Part shown: in pieces, positions 10,811 through 22,141 of the stretch
Layout: every line of letters begins with the position of its first letter
Position numbering within the stretch: position 1 is the stretch's first letter
From: Monarcha castaneiventris obscurior
Lineage: Eukaryota; Chordata; Aves; Passeriformes; Monarchidae
DNA: 64,000 nt
Assembly: GCA_026261815.1 (NCBI GenBank)
Contig: JAMPIT010000437.1
Span: 434,001-498,000, forward strand
Direction: 5' to 3'
Notes under the pieces: model-generated
The model's input: the letters and a program-made list of their open reading frames with translations, nothing else
What the model was told of the DNA's origin: nothing
The model's database searches: none
Program-made: the position numbers and the translations under genes

Positions 10811-13162
10811 TCTGTGCTGCGGGGAGCAGGGGCTGAGCCCGCTCCCGCCTGGGTCAGCTCGGGGGATGCTCTGCCCGCAGCCCGGGGCTCTCTCGGTGCA
10901 GCCGCGGCATCGGATCCCCCTCACCTCTGCCTTCGCGGGTTGGGGTTCCTGATTCTGTTCCTGGGGCACATCGGCTGCACTACAGGCAGTGCTGGATGGA
11001 AAACCTGCAAAATCTCAGCTGCCGCAGCTGTAGTGCTCTGTGAAGGTTTCCTTTGATGCGGGGAGAGGCACAAACGTGTTTGAGTTTGTGAAGTTTTATG
11101 CTTGAATGTTCAGTTCCTTGATTTTTAAATTTAAAAAGAATTAGGTTCCCATATGCTGTATTTTTGGCTTTTACTTTGTGAAGGGGGAGTGGAAACCTTT
11201 GAGATGCAAATCCACATCTTGTGATACTCACAAACTGCCTCAGTTGCTGTTTCCCCTCCTGGTTTGTGTCCCTGGTTTGGGTCTGCATAGTTCAGATTTG
11301 GGATTTCATTTCATAGGGAGCAGGAAAGGATTTCTCGGTAATAATCTTAATATTTTAATAGGTTTACAGACACCTGGGAGCAGTAGCATTTAATCAGAAA
11401 CACTAGGAAAAAGAAATAGGAAATATAGAACTACACAAGTGTCTGAGCTCTATGTTAGTTTTTCCTGCTTACAACCTAAAATTCAGGAGCACAATAAAAA
11501 TTAACAGTTTCATTAACACTAATCTACAATAGCAAGTCAAAACAGTGTCTAGTAATAATACAAGGTATTAAATAATTTATTAAAGATAGGATACAGAGAA
11601 CTTGTTTGGAAGCACTTTTTTTTTTTCAAGTGGAGTTAGAAATTCCCGAAAATTGTTAATAACATTTATGTATACATTTTGAAACAGCTGTATTTAAGGT
11701 AATGACATTACATTCATGTTGGTCTCCTTGCTACATTCAAAACACCCAACCCCATTGCCTGTTCACAGTAATATTTTCAACTCCTTTCTAGCCTGCTGTA
11801 AGCCCAGCTGTTTCTCTCAGTCCTTTTGAAGCAGTGATACATTACAATTTACAGATGTTCACATTTAGAGACTCACCCTCTGTGGTTTGCTGTGCTCTGC
11901 TCTCCTCTGGAGTGTCTTCCGAGTGTGTGTCACTGAGGGAGGGGTGTGTTTTTTTTCGTGTGCTTGGAACAGTTACTTATCTTCCTTAAACTTCCTCTTT
12001 TTAAATCATTCTTTCACTTTTTTAAAAATTCTGTCTCCTGACCACTCCTTCAGCACTGCTTGTGGTGCAAGTGCTGTCTCAGAGGCTGCTTTGCTGCCGT
12101 GCTCAGTGTTGTTTGGGTCTGGCCTGGATTTCTGTCTTTGCTGCTGCACTGGCTGTCAGAGCAGAGGATTAACATCAAGCACTGTCCTTCTTGTGATTAA
12201 TTACCCTGCTAATGGCCTCTCTTCCTGCCCCGGGGTTGGGCAAGGGCTGGCAGTGACAGGGTGTCCCCAGGGCTGGCAGTGACGGGGTCACTGGATGTTG
12301 CCCTCTGAGCCCTTGGCCAGGCACTCCTGGTGCTCCTCCCTCAGGTCCCAGCTGCCTTCCAGGATGCCTTCTCTCTCTTTTCATCCTGGGGCCAGTGGAG
12401 TTCTAAAAAATCCCCAAATTTTCACATATCTTAAGTTAACTTCAATTAATAGATACTTTTCAGTGATGAGGAAGTCTTCCCAGTTGGGCAAATTAGTGAA
12501 ATTTGTCCCTGTGAGATAAAACCCCATGCTGGAGACAAACACTCCTTGGAATATTTTGGGTATGAAATTTGCATTCCTCACAAATGCCTCTTTTTCCCCT
12601 GAAGAAAACCACTTCACATACAGGTATTCCTGGCCTGGGACAGTTCTTGAACTTCTGTCTAATCATTAATGTCAAAATATGAGCTTTAAGCATCTTTTCT
12701 CTATTTAGTGATTTCCGGACCCTGTCTGTTAAGTCATCTTATTGTCAAATGTATCTTTTAATTTGGATAAATTTTTTCATTTCTCCTTAATGAATTCCCC
12801 CTGTCACACTGCAGCTCTCTGGGTCATGACACGTGAAGGGGGAGCAGTGTTGGGATGTGAGGTTACGTGCCCCATAAGGACACCTGATGTCCCAGGAAGT
12901 TGCTGGGGAGGAGGATGTTGGGTCTTACCCAGCTGCTCACAATTTCAGTCCTAGAAATGTCCAAGAAGCGATTTGGAAATTCAAGACTTTGTTTGCAGGA
13001 AAACTTGATTGAAATAGATGCATCAGCCTTATTGTCTAGTAGATGCTGCTTATCCAAAAGAGTTTGAATGTGTGTGAGGTGCTAACCCATCCAGGGTTTT
13101 CTCATCCCAGCAGCTTTCCTGCAAGGTGCATTTGGAGGCAGCTCTCTGTTTTCACTCCTCAG
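10811..13162. other. MED12L intron, no gene seen
   Basis: An AT-rich intronic stretch between MED12L blocks 5 and 6 with no exon, RNA or transposon that I can identify. It is the longest intron of the gene in the window right of P2RY12. Confidence 0.5.
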
Positions 13163-13390
13163 TAGTGCCTGTTCCAAGGTGAAGCAGACGATCTACAGCA
13201 ACATTCAGCCTTCGAACTCCAGCTTGCTGTGGGACCCGGAGTTCATGCTGGATTTCCTCGAGAGCCCCTCAGCTCCCAGCATCAGCTACTCGATGCTGGG
13301 CAGGATCCTGAGTGACAACACCTCCAGCCCCTACAGCTTCGTCTGCAGCGCGCTGATGAATGTGTGCCTGGGGCCCCAGGAGCCGGGCAG
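13163..13390 (+). CDS. MED12L: MED12L exon block 6
   Basis: Between ACTCCTCAG and GGGCAG/GTGAGG. It encodes SSACSKVKQTIYSN, WDPEFMLDFLE, ISYSMLGRILSDN and YSFVCSALMNVC. Intact, with phase 2 in and out as in the family. Confidence 0.93.
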
Positions 13391-13789
13391 GTGAGGCTTT
13401 ACAGGCTCTGCAGAGATTTCCTGCCACCTTTTTGGTTTGTGTCTTCTTTGTGCAATTGTTTTCATTCTCATCCCTGTTGCTGAAAATGTGTTTAGTAAAG
13501 TACTCTGAGTTACTTTGTTGAATCAGAGTTCAGCAGAAGGGAGGAAGCAGCAGCAGACACTCAGTCAGTGTCAGGAGCAGTTTGGTATCAGCAGTTGTGC
13601 TGTTTCAGACTGAACAGCTCAGGACAATCTTTGCTTGTTAGAAGTCTGGAAATGAGGGAAGGCTCTGCATTAGGTCATTGCCTCCTGATACAATTGGTGT
13701 TTTATTTATTAAATGTGTAATTTATAAATTATGGATTTTATCTCAATAGAGTTTTGAAAAATCTGGTTTTTAAAATTATTAAGAGATTT

Positions 13790-14052
13790 GTTGGGGGAAT
13801 GGCTTCAAACTGACAGAGACTAGGTTTACACTGGATATGAGGAAGACATTCTTCCCTGTGAGGGTGGGCAGGCCTGGCACAGGGTGCCCAGAGCAGCTGT
13901 GGCTGCCCCTGGATCCCTGGCAGTGCCCAAGGCCAGGTTAGACATTGGGGTTTGGAGCAGCCTGGAACAGTGGAAGGTGTCCCTGCCCATGGCAGGGGTG
14001 GAACGGGTTGATCTTTAATGATCCTTCCAACCCAAACCAGTCTGGGATTCTC
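13790..14052 (+). mobile_element. CR1 LINE 3' end fragment
   Basis: The sequence carries the familiar CR1 3' end in sense order: ACTGACAGAG, GAGGAAG, CAGAGCAGCTGTGGCTGCCC, GGAAGGTGTCCCTGCCCATG, GATCTTTAATGATCCTTCCA and the closing TTCT. It sits within a MED12L intron, in the gene's own orientation. Confidence 0.9.
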
Positions 14053-14607
14053 TGGAGTGGGGAGCATCTTTGGCAGGGCAGAGCAGCTGAGAGGAAGCAG
14101 TTTTGTAAGAGCACAAAAGGGAACACCTAAATGCAGCCAAACGAGTTTCACTCTGGAACAGAGAGAAAATAACTTGCACTGGGGTGAGTCAACTCTGCTG
14201 TTTCTTAAGCTGTTACATAACCCTGAATCATGCCCCAAATCCCACATTATACCGTATGGGATCTCTGGAGTGAAATTCATTAATGCCAGTCGATTTTGTG
14301 GCTTGTCTCCCTCCTGCTGGCAGTGCTGGCCGGGCAGAGGGAAGGGTCCTGCAGTGACCTGTCACAGTAACACTGAGCTGAGGAGAAGTGCCTCACACAC
14401 CTCTGTCCCTGATGCTGCTGCAGGTGCTCATTGTTCACCATGGAATAGCCGTGGGGTACGAACAGTGGCCTAAGCACTTTGGGACATAAACACCCACCTC
14501 GAGTGAGGAAACACCAGCTCTGCTGCCAAGCACTGCTCTGCTTTGACCTAAATATTTATTGCTTACAAAATCTGTGGGTTCTGTCAGAGTGTGGCTCTCC
14601 TTGCCAG

Positions 14608-14749
14608 GATCAATGACATTGGGAACCTGTGTGCGGAGCTGGCAGCGAGCTGCACCGTGCTCAGCTCGGAGTGGCTGGGGGTTGTGAAAGCTCTGTGCTG
14701 CTCTTCAAACCATGGCTGGGGCTTCAATGATCTGCTCTGCAGTGTGCAT
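14608..14749 (+). CDS. MED12L: MED12L exon block 7
   Basis: Between CTTGCCAG and GTGCAT/GTAAGT. It encodes [31 protein letters not shown] and GFNDLLCSV. It joins block 6 in phase, ends in phase 0, and is intact. Confidence 0.93.
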
Positions 14750-15597
14750 GTAAGTTCAGTATCTTCTGAATACCTGTGACACCTATTTACCCCAGTTGTC
14801 CTTAGAGAGGTATTTGGGCTTCCATTCTACACAAAATGTGGAGCACAAATTCAGTCTTGTGTCCAGCTGAATTTTCAAGTTTGAGATTCCTGATTGATTT
14901 TTACCAGTTTTTACATCTTCAGGGTTAATGTAAAATTTGAGCAGTGCTTAGAGTTTTCTCTTTGCAAGTTTTTTCCTGTCTCTCTGATGGGATGATGCAG
15001 AGTACCAGAGTCACTCTTCAACAGGAGCAGGCAAAGCTGAGTGCTTTTCCTAAGATGCTGATGGATGTGTAAATAACTGTCTCTGTTTTAAGGACCGTGT
15101 TTTGGTGTTGCCTCCTCAGTTGTAAAACGGACACTACACTTGGTTGTTTCTTACTCCCCTGGTGTTGTTCCCATAGCCCTGTTACAGTCAGCAGGATTAT
15201 GGTGACTGGTCTGATCCCATACCTTGTTCTGTGTATTTACCCTCAGTTTGATGGCATTTGCCTGTGGGCTGTGTCCGTGGGGACATTCCTGTCCTGAAGC
15301 TGAGGAAGGAGTCTCAGTGTTACCTGGTTTTAATGAATGATAAAATTTTCTGAAGTTTTTATAACGTTTATGGGTTTTACTCCAGAATTTTGGTATTCAA
15401 AATCGGTATTTGTTGAAATTCAGTTAAGGGCTGTCAGTATTTGCCATAAAATGTTTGGGAAATGCATTAAAAGGTACAAAAGGGACAAGTGCTTATGTGT
15501 AAATGTTTTACTGCTTATTCTGTGAATGAATTCCTCAGTACTTGTGGCAGAGGTGTGTGCAGTGTTGTGTGAGGCCGTGCAGTGTTTGTCCTTCCAG

Positions 15598-15718
15598 GTG
15601 AGTGACCTGTCGTTCCACGACTCCCTGGCCACGTTTGTTGCCATCCTGATCGCCCAGCAGTGCTTCTCCCTGGAGGATGTCGTCCAGCACATCGCACTGC
15701 CCTCCCTCCTGGCAGCTG
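15598..15718 (+). CDS. MED12L: MED12L exon block 8
   Basis: Between CCTTCCAG and CAGCTG/GTGAGG. It encodes [30 protein letters not shown] and LPSLLAA, as in vertebrate MED12 and MED12L. Intact; ends in phase 1. Confidence 0.93.
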
Positions 15719-16162
15719 GTGAGGAAACACCAAGAGAAAAACCTGAAACGAAAGATTTGAGACTTCCCAAGAAGCCCCCAGGGAGGGGGCAGGCAGAGCT
15801 GTGCTGGGAGGTGCTGGTGCCCTGCAGCGTGGGGGTCCCTGCGGCTCCCGGGGAGCGCTGCCAGGCTGGGCAGGCTCTGGGCAGTGGGGCTGGAGCTGCT
15901 GCAGTGCAGAGTGCCCTGTCCTGGTGTGTGCAGCCTCACCTGCTGCTCTCAGCTCCTGCCTGCTCCATGCTCTTGCTTATCAAAAATCCTGCTGTTCTTT
16001 TCCTGGTTTTTAATGACTCAAGGCCATAAATGCTAATTCCTGTTGCTGAAATCGTTGTATTTCCATTTAAAATGGGGCTGTGAGGAAGAACATTTCCGGG
16101 TCTGACACTGGGACTTGTGAGGTCCTGGGCAAGTCCTTATGTCCATGTCCCATCTTCCACAG

Positions 16163-16264
16163 CCTGTGGGGACCCGGATGCCGAGCCTGGGGCAAGGATG
16201 ACCTGCTGGCTGCTCCTGAACCTCTTCAGGACACCCCGGGTGTGCCTCTTTCCCCAGGAAACAG
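16163..16264 (+). CDS. MED12L: MED12L exon block 9
   Basis: Between CTTCCACAG and AACAG/GTGAGT. It encodes CGDPDAEPGARMTCWLLLN and CLFPQETG (family: ACGDADAEPGARMTCRLLLH). Intact, ends in phase 1. The exons that should follow are missing (see the gap entry at 16265-16537). Confidence 0.9.
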
Positions 16265-16537
16265 GTGAGTTGTCTGCTGCCTGACCCTTCCATTGCAGAA
16301 AGTGAACCCATAATTGGTTTTTGATGGCTGCATATTTCATGGATTAAAATATCCACAGTGCAAGTTCAAAACTTTTGATTTACAATAAATGTAGTTGCTC
16401 TTCTTGAACTTTCTGCACATGAGAAATTGTGACTCCAAAGGCATTGTGTCACTTTTATTGAGGCAGCTCAATCTTGTAGCAGTTAAAACTGGCTACAAAA
16501 CTGCACAGATATTTTGGCAAGTTTGTTCTGCTCCTAG
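16265..16537 (+). other. Gap where several MED12L exons are expected
   Basis: Only 273 bases separate blocks 9 and 10. In vertebrate MED12L this interval codes for well over 200 residues: the IRSSCDRHLL segment, an acidic/serine linker, the YARYVLRTICQQEWVG segment, and the LQNLEQWTLRQSWLELQLMIKQ segment. None of these motifs is found here in any frame, nor elsewhere in the window. This is a deletion or a collapsed assembly. Confidence 0.65.
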
Positions 16538-16756
<219 letters not shown>

Positions 16757-17650
16757 TGAGGAATGGATTTTGGCCTCACGAGATGTTATCAACCCCAGAG
16801 AGGGTTCAGATGTCATTTGGTCTGACAAAATACCATTGGTTTCAGAGGAAGAAGTGTGGCAGCTCTGTAACCCTCCTGCCAGGGGCAATTTTGCAGCTTG
16901 GTGATGGGAACTGTTAGGGATTTAAAGGAACAGTTGGAGCACTTGTTGTCTCTTCCCTTCTGTGGCTGTAGGAGATTTTGCTTGCTGTTAAGGTCCAACC
17001 ATTGTCATGTCACTTGCTTCCTGTTGGGAATTCAGCTTAAGCTCATCTCTAGCTCCAAACGTGTGAGAATTTTAATTACGTAATGGTTATTGATTTTCCT
17101 TCAGTAAAATATTCTTCCACGGTGACTGAAATGTTTTTGTACTTTCTTGGGGTCTAGCATAGCTAGACATTCTATTGAATGAAGTCCATGCTGGAATTTT
17201 AGAGCGAGTCAGGCAGCTTTTGTTCTAATCAGAGCCTTTAGGGGAAACTTCCTTGGGACTTACTTCAGACCACTAACATGGATTAGAAACTTTAGCTGCC
17301 TTATCACCACCAAAATGATATCCCTGGTTAGTCAAAGTAGTCTTCAAATAACCTGCTGTGTTCCTGGGTCAGGCCTTCAGGTATGTGGGCAGTTCTCGCT
17401 CCCTCAGGGCCCCCCTGAGCTGGGGGATCTCAGAAACAACTCGTGCAGCTGGGCTGGCAGGGACTCTGCCTTCCTGGGAGAATGGTCTTTAATGCCTCTG
17501 CCAAGACTTTAATTGACTAAAACAGAAACAGACATAGATGCAGCAGTGCCACTTCAGGGGAAAAAGTGTAGACAAAACAAGGAAGGGAGTGAGGATGGGA
17601 AGTACCAAAATAACTTTACTAATGAAGTGCTGTGTTTGCTTCTCCTAAAG

Positions 17651-17762
17651 CATGTCCCTGCTGAGCCAGCAGCCTTCCCTGTCACTGGTACTCGCTTGCC
17701 TTAAGGGTCAGGATGAGCAAAGGGAAAGGCTCCGCACATCCCTGCAGAATCAAGTTACTCAG
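17651..17762 (+). CDS. MED12L: MED12L exon block 11
   Basis: Between CTCCTAAAG and ACTCAG/GTAGGA. It encodes [19 protein letters not shown] and QDEQRERL...LQNQV. Phase fits block 10 on one side and is phase 0 on the other; no defect within the exon. Confidence 0.92.
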
Positions 17763-18905
17763 GTAGGACAGGCACAGAGCCATGAGCACCCCTGGTCGGG
17801 TGGGTGTGTGTCAGCAGTTCTATGTGTATACAGTGGTGTAAACCCAGGAAAATTACAGCAGTGTGCCAGAAGGAGCAGTCCCAGGAGGGGAAAATGGGGA
17901 GGTGTTTGTTCCTCTTTTGAGTGTGAATACATCTTTTCTCCTAAATTTGTTACAGAGAGATGTAATGAACTGGAGTCTGATTTCGGTTCTTTCTAGGAAA
18001 AACAACAAAGGTGTTAGTCCTGAGAGCATGTCTTCCCAGTCCCTTGCTTGATCCTGGAAATTTTTTATAAGTTTAAAACTGTCCTTCTTTAGGAAAAACC
18101 ACCACCCTCTCCAGCTGGCACAGAGCAAGAGTTTTGCATATTGTAAAAAGCAACATTCCTGGCCCCAGACTGGCCCCTGCCTGCAGCTCTCCTTTGGGTC
18201 TCTCGTGCTCAGAACTTCCTGCTCCCACCCACTCCTGCTCCAGCCTCCAGCAGCCCCTTCAGACTGAGCATCTCCAGTGCCCAGAGCAGGGGGTCATTCC
18301 TCCTTTCTCTGAGTGTAGTTCCTGTGAGCTGCTGTGACAATGGCAATTGGTACCTGTTGGGCTGTTATTTCCCATATTGCCCCTCAGCTCAGGCCCAGGC
18401 TATGACACAGCTCCACATCCCAGGGAAATTCATTCCTTTGATGTTTTTTTCCCCTAGTTTCTGCCACTTGGGTTTTCATTTCATTGTGTGAGTTGTCCCC
18501 TGATTTGCAGCTGGTCCAGGTTCCCTGAGTAGAATTCTGTCATTTCTCATCTGGAGATCCCACCAGATCCTGTTGGGAAGCTGCATGCAGTGCAAGAGAT
18601 TTATTGACTCACCAGTGGTGAAATAGTGTGTTTCAAGCAATATTGCTAAGAAATGTATAACAAAGCTGATTGGGTTTTTTCCTGCAACAGGAAGATGCAG
18701 TCACACAAATGACAGCAGATCATCAGCTCGTTACAAGTTAACCTTTTCTTCCCATCAGTTTTCTTAGTCTGTTCTAAGCCTCAAATAAAGAGAAGGATAA
18801 AGAGGTCAATAATATTTTATGATTCCTTATAGCTAAAAGGCCACAAATACTTAGAGGGAGAATATTACAGGAAGAAAACAACCTTAGTCCAATGCTTTTT
18901 CTTAG

Positions 18906-18995
18906 ATCCTCAGTAACTGGAGAGAAGAACAGTGCCAGGACGATGTCAAAGCCAGGCAGGTGATGCATGAAGCCCTGCAACTGCGTCTCGACCTG
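18906..18995 (+). CDS. MED12L: MED12L exon block 12
   Basis: Thirty codons between TTTCTTAG and GACCTG/GTAACA. It encodes ILSNWREE, DDVKARQVMHEALQLRLDL. Intact and in phase 0. Confidence 0.92.
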
Positions 18996-19245
18996 GTAAC
19001 AAAACTCGTGGTTATCCTGATGTTATGAAAAGATGCAGCAGCTGCTCGGGAAGAGGTGGTAAGGAGCGAGGAGCTCCAGAGTATCCAGCTCCTGAGGGAC
19101 TGGATTTATTCCTAAGTGTTCTTTCTTATATAAGTGTTCTTATTCCTAAGCTGTTTTATTCCTAAGTGATCCCGGTGCCAGGGGAGCCAAGGGCTGTGTG
19201 CTGCTGGGGCGTGCAGAGCCCTGCTGCCTGTGTGCTGTTTTGCAG

Positions 19246-19359
19246 GTGAGGGGCATGTTTGACATGGTGCAGAGGAGCACCCAGGGGACCACAGACTGGG
19301 CCCTTCTGCTGCTCCAGATTGTCACCTCAGGGACTGTGGATCTGCAGACCAGCAAGGAG
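19246..19359 (+). CDS. MED12L: MED12L exon block 13, donor apparently damaged
   Basis: After TTTTGCAG it encodes [20 protein letters not shown] and ITSGTVD-like residues. To join the next exon (T/GAA TTG) it should end after AGC AA at 19355, but the next bases are GG rather than GT. The nearest GT is at 19360-19361. Using it adds four bases and makes TGA the next codon. The end given is this alternative donor. Confidence 0.82.
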
Positions 19360-19700
19360 GTCTGCGCTGTTCAAACAGCCAGTTCGTGTCCTTGGAGCTT
19401 TAGGCTGCATGCATGTAATTGTTACCTTTTTTTATCCTGTTACTGCTTGAGTGGGATTTAGGGGTTCCCTGGGGCCTCTGCTGGCCTGGGATGGGGGCAC
19501 CTCCAATTTGGGAAAGCACTGGAGCCTTTATTCACACTCTTCCTCAGCTGAGCATTTTCCCAGGCTGGACTCTGTAATTCCTACTGACTCTGTGGGTAGT
19601 GTGTGCTGACGAGCTGCCTTTGGGGCCTCTGTCACCAGTCAGATCTCTGGATCTCCTGGCAGTCATAGTTCCCCAGGGTAACACTTGTCTTTCCTGCCAG

Positions 19701-19836
19701 TGAATTGTTCACAACTGTGCTGGATATGCTCGGGGTCCTCATCAATGGGACACTCGCCTTGGACCTGTCAAACGCCTCCCAAGGAGGGCCTGAAGAGAAC
19801 AAAAGGGCTTACATGAATTTAGTGAAAAAATTGAAA
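19701..19836 (+). CDS. MED12L: MED12L exon block 14
   Basis: Between CCTGCCAG and TTGAAA/GTGTCA. It encodes [28 protein letters not shown] and [14 protein letters not shown], very close to the family. The donor is weak but present. Confidence 0.92.
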
Positions 19837-20312
19837 GTGTCATTTTCAGCATTTCCTTTGATTTGCTTTCTGTGCTCATCTTCTAATCCTGTCATTCCTA
19901 GTGTCTGGGAAGGCCTCTTGGAAAAAGAGGAGAGACTGAAATATTCCTAGTGGTAACAAGAAGAAATAGAAGAAAATAAAAATACAGGAATGTGGGAAGA
20001 GATTTCTAGGATTTTCTTCATATTTGATTAAAATTGGCAACCCTGCAAGAGACTTAGTTACTTTTATTTATGTTTGGGACACTAAATTTGTATTATGTAC
20101 TTTCCATGTTGCATTTAAAGAATAGATGAAAAGAAAATTTACATTCTCTAAACAAAGAGAAAAACCCCCAAACCTTGCAAAGCCACTTGCTTAAATTTAG
20201 TAAAAGTACAAGGAAATGATTCATGCAGAAAGTGGATGTTTTCTAATAGTGAAAGCAGTGTTGTGTGTGTCCTGTGCCCTCTGTCTGGCTGACGGGTGTG
20301 TTTGCTCCCCAG

Positions 20313-20452
20313 AGGGAGCTGGGGGAGAGGCGCTCTGAGAGCATTGAGAGCCCCGGCTCTCGTGTGGCATCGTCGCCTGCGAGCCCACGGGGCCCCTCAT
20401 CGATGCCAAGGGCAACAGAATCGTGGGCTTTGCCTCCATTGATAAGACACAG
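20313..20452 (+). pseudogene. MED12L: MED12L exon block 15 with internal deletion
   Basis: Begins RELGERRSESIE in frame. The family continues KVRQLLPLPKQTCDV (about 36 bases to the Cys), but here only 14 bases separate ESIE from CGIVACEP, a net loss of 22. The rest (PLIDAKGNRIVGFASIDKTQ) is in another frame. The donor reads CAG/GCAAGA, a GC donor, which can work but is uncommon. Confidence 0.85.
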
Positions 20453-20744
20453 GCAAGAGCAAACGTCGGCTTTCATCTCATTTTGTCCCTGAGTTTGAAG
20501 TGTGGAACTGCAGGCAGGCACAGCCTGAGCAGTGCAGGCGCTCCTGGGCAGGATTGCAGAAGCTGTGACCGAGCTGCTCGTGCCCTCTCAGTCCCCACGA
20601 GAGCTGCAGCCCCAGCACTGCGGTCCCTTGCCCAGGTGGGCTTTCTGTGGGCAGTGCTGCTGGCACCCAGGAACACTGGGCTTGGCAAATAGCACCTCTA
20701 AAATCAGCTGCAAATGACAGTGTTCGGTATCAAAAGCATTTGTT

Positions 20745-20895
20745 TCTCTCCAGGAGAGCTGGAGAGGGGCTTTGAGCAACAGCCTGGACTAGGGGAATTG
20801 GCTTCCCACTGCCAGAGGGCAGGGATAGAGGGATATTGGGAGGGAGGGTGGTGAGGCCCTAGGACTGGTTGCCCAGAGAAGCTGTGGATGCTTCT
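20745..20895 (+). mobile_element. CR1 LINE fragment
   Basis: Motifs of the CR1 3' region in sense order: CAGGAGAGCTGGAGAGGG, ACTGCCAGAGGGCAGG, GGATATTGGGA, GGTGGTGAGGCCCT, GGTTGCCCAGAGAAGCTGTG. The fragment is truncated at both ends and lies in the MED12L interval where C-terminal exons are expected. Confidence 0.85.
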
Positions 20896-21175
20896 GCTCA
20901 GTGCCTCTTGGGAAAGCAGCACAGTGTGAGTTCCATTCTGTCCTTGTGACTGTGTGTGACCATGACTGTGTGTGACTGACCATGTATCAGCTGCCTGACC
21001 CCGGAGACAGAGGGGGTCCCAGTGGCGTGGGGGACGTGTGGGGCAGCACTGCAGCTCCCCAGCTTGCCTCTGGTTCTGCAGGCTCCCTGTCCTCAACAGG
21101 CACGCTGTCTCTCCTGCAGCTGGGCTGTCTCCTGTGGGGCCCGCTGCAGTCAGTGCTGTGTTTTCTTTCCTGCAG

Positions 21176-21282
21176 AGCCTGTGCCCTGGCTACCCCCTGT
21201 GCAGCGGTGCGCTGCTCATGCACCAGCAGCAGCAGCAGCACCACCACCACCACCACCAGCAGCAGCACCTGCACAGCAGAAG
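21176..21282 (+). CDS. MED12L: Possible MED12L exon block 16 (Gln/His-rich)
   Basis: A good acceptor (CTTTCCTGCAG) and a GT after 21282 flank a frame reading SLCPGYPLCSGALLMHQQQQ and then His and Gln runs. This resembles the family segment MPQGYTMYGTQMPLQQ in the Gln-rich C-terminal domain, but similarity is weak and simple-sequence composition could mislead. Confidence 0.4.
21221..21276 (+). repeat. CAG/CAC trinucleotide tract
   Basis: (CAG) and (CAC) units run CAG-CAC-CAG. In the + frame this reads poly-Gln, poly-His, poly-Gln. The MED12 family normally has Gln-rich C-terminal stretches, so this may be coding in origin. Confidence 0.9.
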
Positions 21283-21951
21283 GTGCTATAGGTTGGGTTT
21301 ATGTCCCCAAAAAACCCCAGTGTGCTGGGTAGTGCCTTTAACTAACCTCAACAGTTACTACAGCCTGGTAGCCAGGAGTTTGCACAACACATTTTAAGTG
21401 AAGGATTTGGTTTCAGAAAGGGAAAACATGCTGATGTCTTGTAAAACACTGAAACTGCCTTCAGTAAGTGCGAGGTTTCGCTGAGCAAAGCTCGGGTGGT
21501 TTCTGTAGCGCCCACGGAGTTATTAGGGTACTGGATTACTCCAGTTTTATTCAGCATGTCAGGTTCCCAAACTGCATCCTGTATCTTCGTGCAGAAGAAT
21601 CACTTAATTAAAAGCATTAGAAGCATGTGCATTTTCACTGGGTCTAATGAGAAAAAAAATTTGGGGATTTAGGAGGCAGATCTGTGAAGCTGAGAGACCA
21701 GAGGTGGATGGTAGATGCTGACTTTGGGGTGCTAATCCCATTGTGCTCAATGCCACAGCCGCAGTGGGGCTTCCCTGAAGCCTTCTCTTCTGCAGGCTGA
21801 ACATCCCTGGAAAATTGCAGGGAAGGAAGAGAGCAGATGTTCTGAGAGCTCTCAGGGTGCTCCCTGTGTCCTTGCTGTCCAGGGCACCTCCTGCCCTCAC
21901 TGCCCTCCCCACCTGCTGCCACTGCGCCGGGGTGGCACCGCCGAGTGTTCA

Positions 21952-22033
21952 GGCACTGAGGGATTTGTTACCTGCCGTGGCTCGGGCACTGAGGGATTTG
22001 TTACCTGCCGTGGCTCAGGCACTGAGGGATTTT
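21952..22033 (+). repeat. 33-bp tandem repeat, about 2.5 copies
   Basis: Unit starts GGCACTGAGGGATTTGTTAC. Full copies lie at 21952-21984 and 21985-22017, with a partial copy from 22018. It ends just before the pyrimidine tract of the MED12L acceptor at 22059. Confidence 0.92.
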
Positions 22034-22059
22034 TTTCACCTTTCCTGCTCCCACTGCAG

Positions 22060-22141
22060 TTCCCAAGACCAGGCTTGCAGCAGACCCAGCAGCAGCAGCA
22101 GACGGCGGCGCTGGTCAGGCAGCTCCAGAAGCAGCTCTCCA
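22060..22141 (+). CDS. MED12L: MED12L penultimate exon
   Basis: Follows CCACTGCAG. It encodes FPRPGLQQTQQQQQTAALV and RQLQKQLS, a conserved end of the MED12/MED12L Gln-rich domain. Donor TCTCCA/GTGTGC, leaving phase 1, which joins the final exon to read LSSNQQGV as in the family. Confidence 0.92.

Noticed and set aside
10162..10952. Two long open frames (over 220 codons) on the plus strand
   Set aside because: One is MED12L exon block 5 read through its donor, and both are kept open by the 18-base minisatellite, which cannot create stops in these frames.
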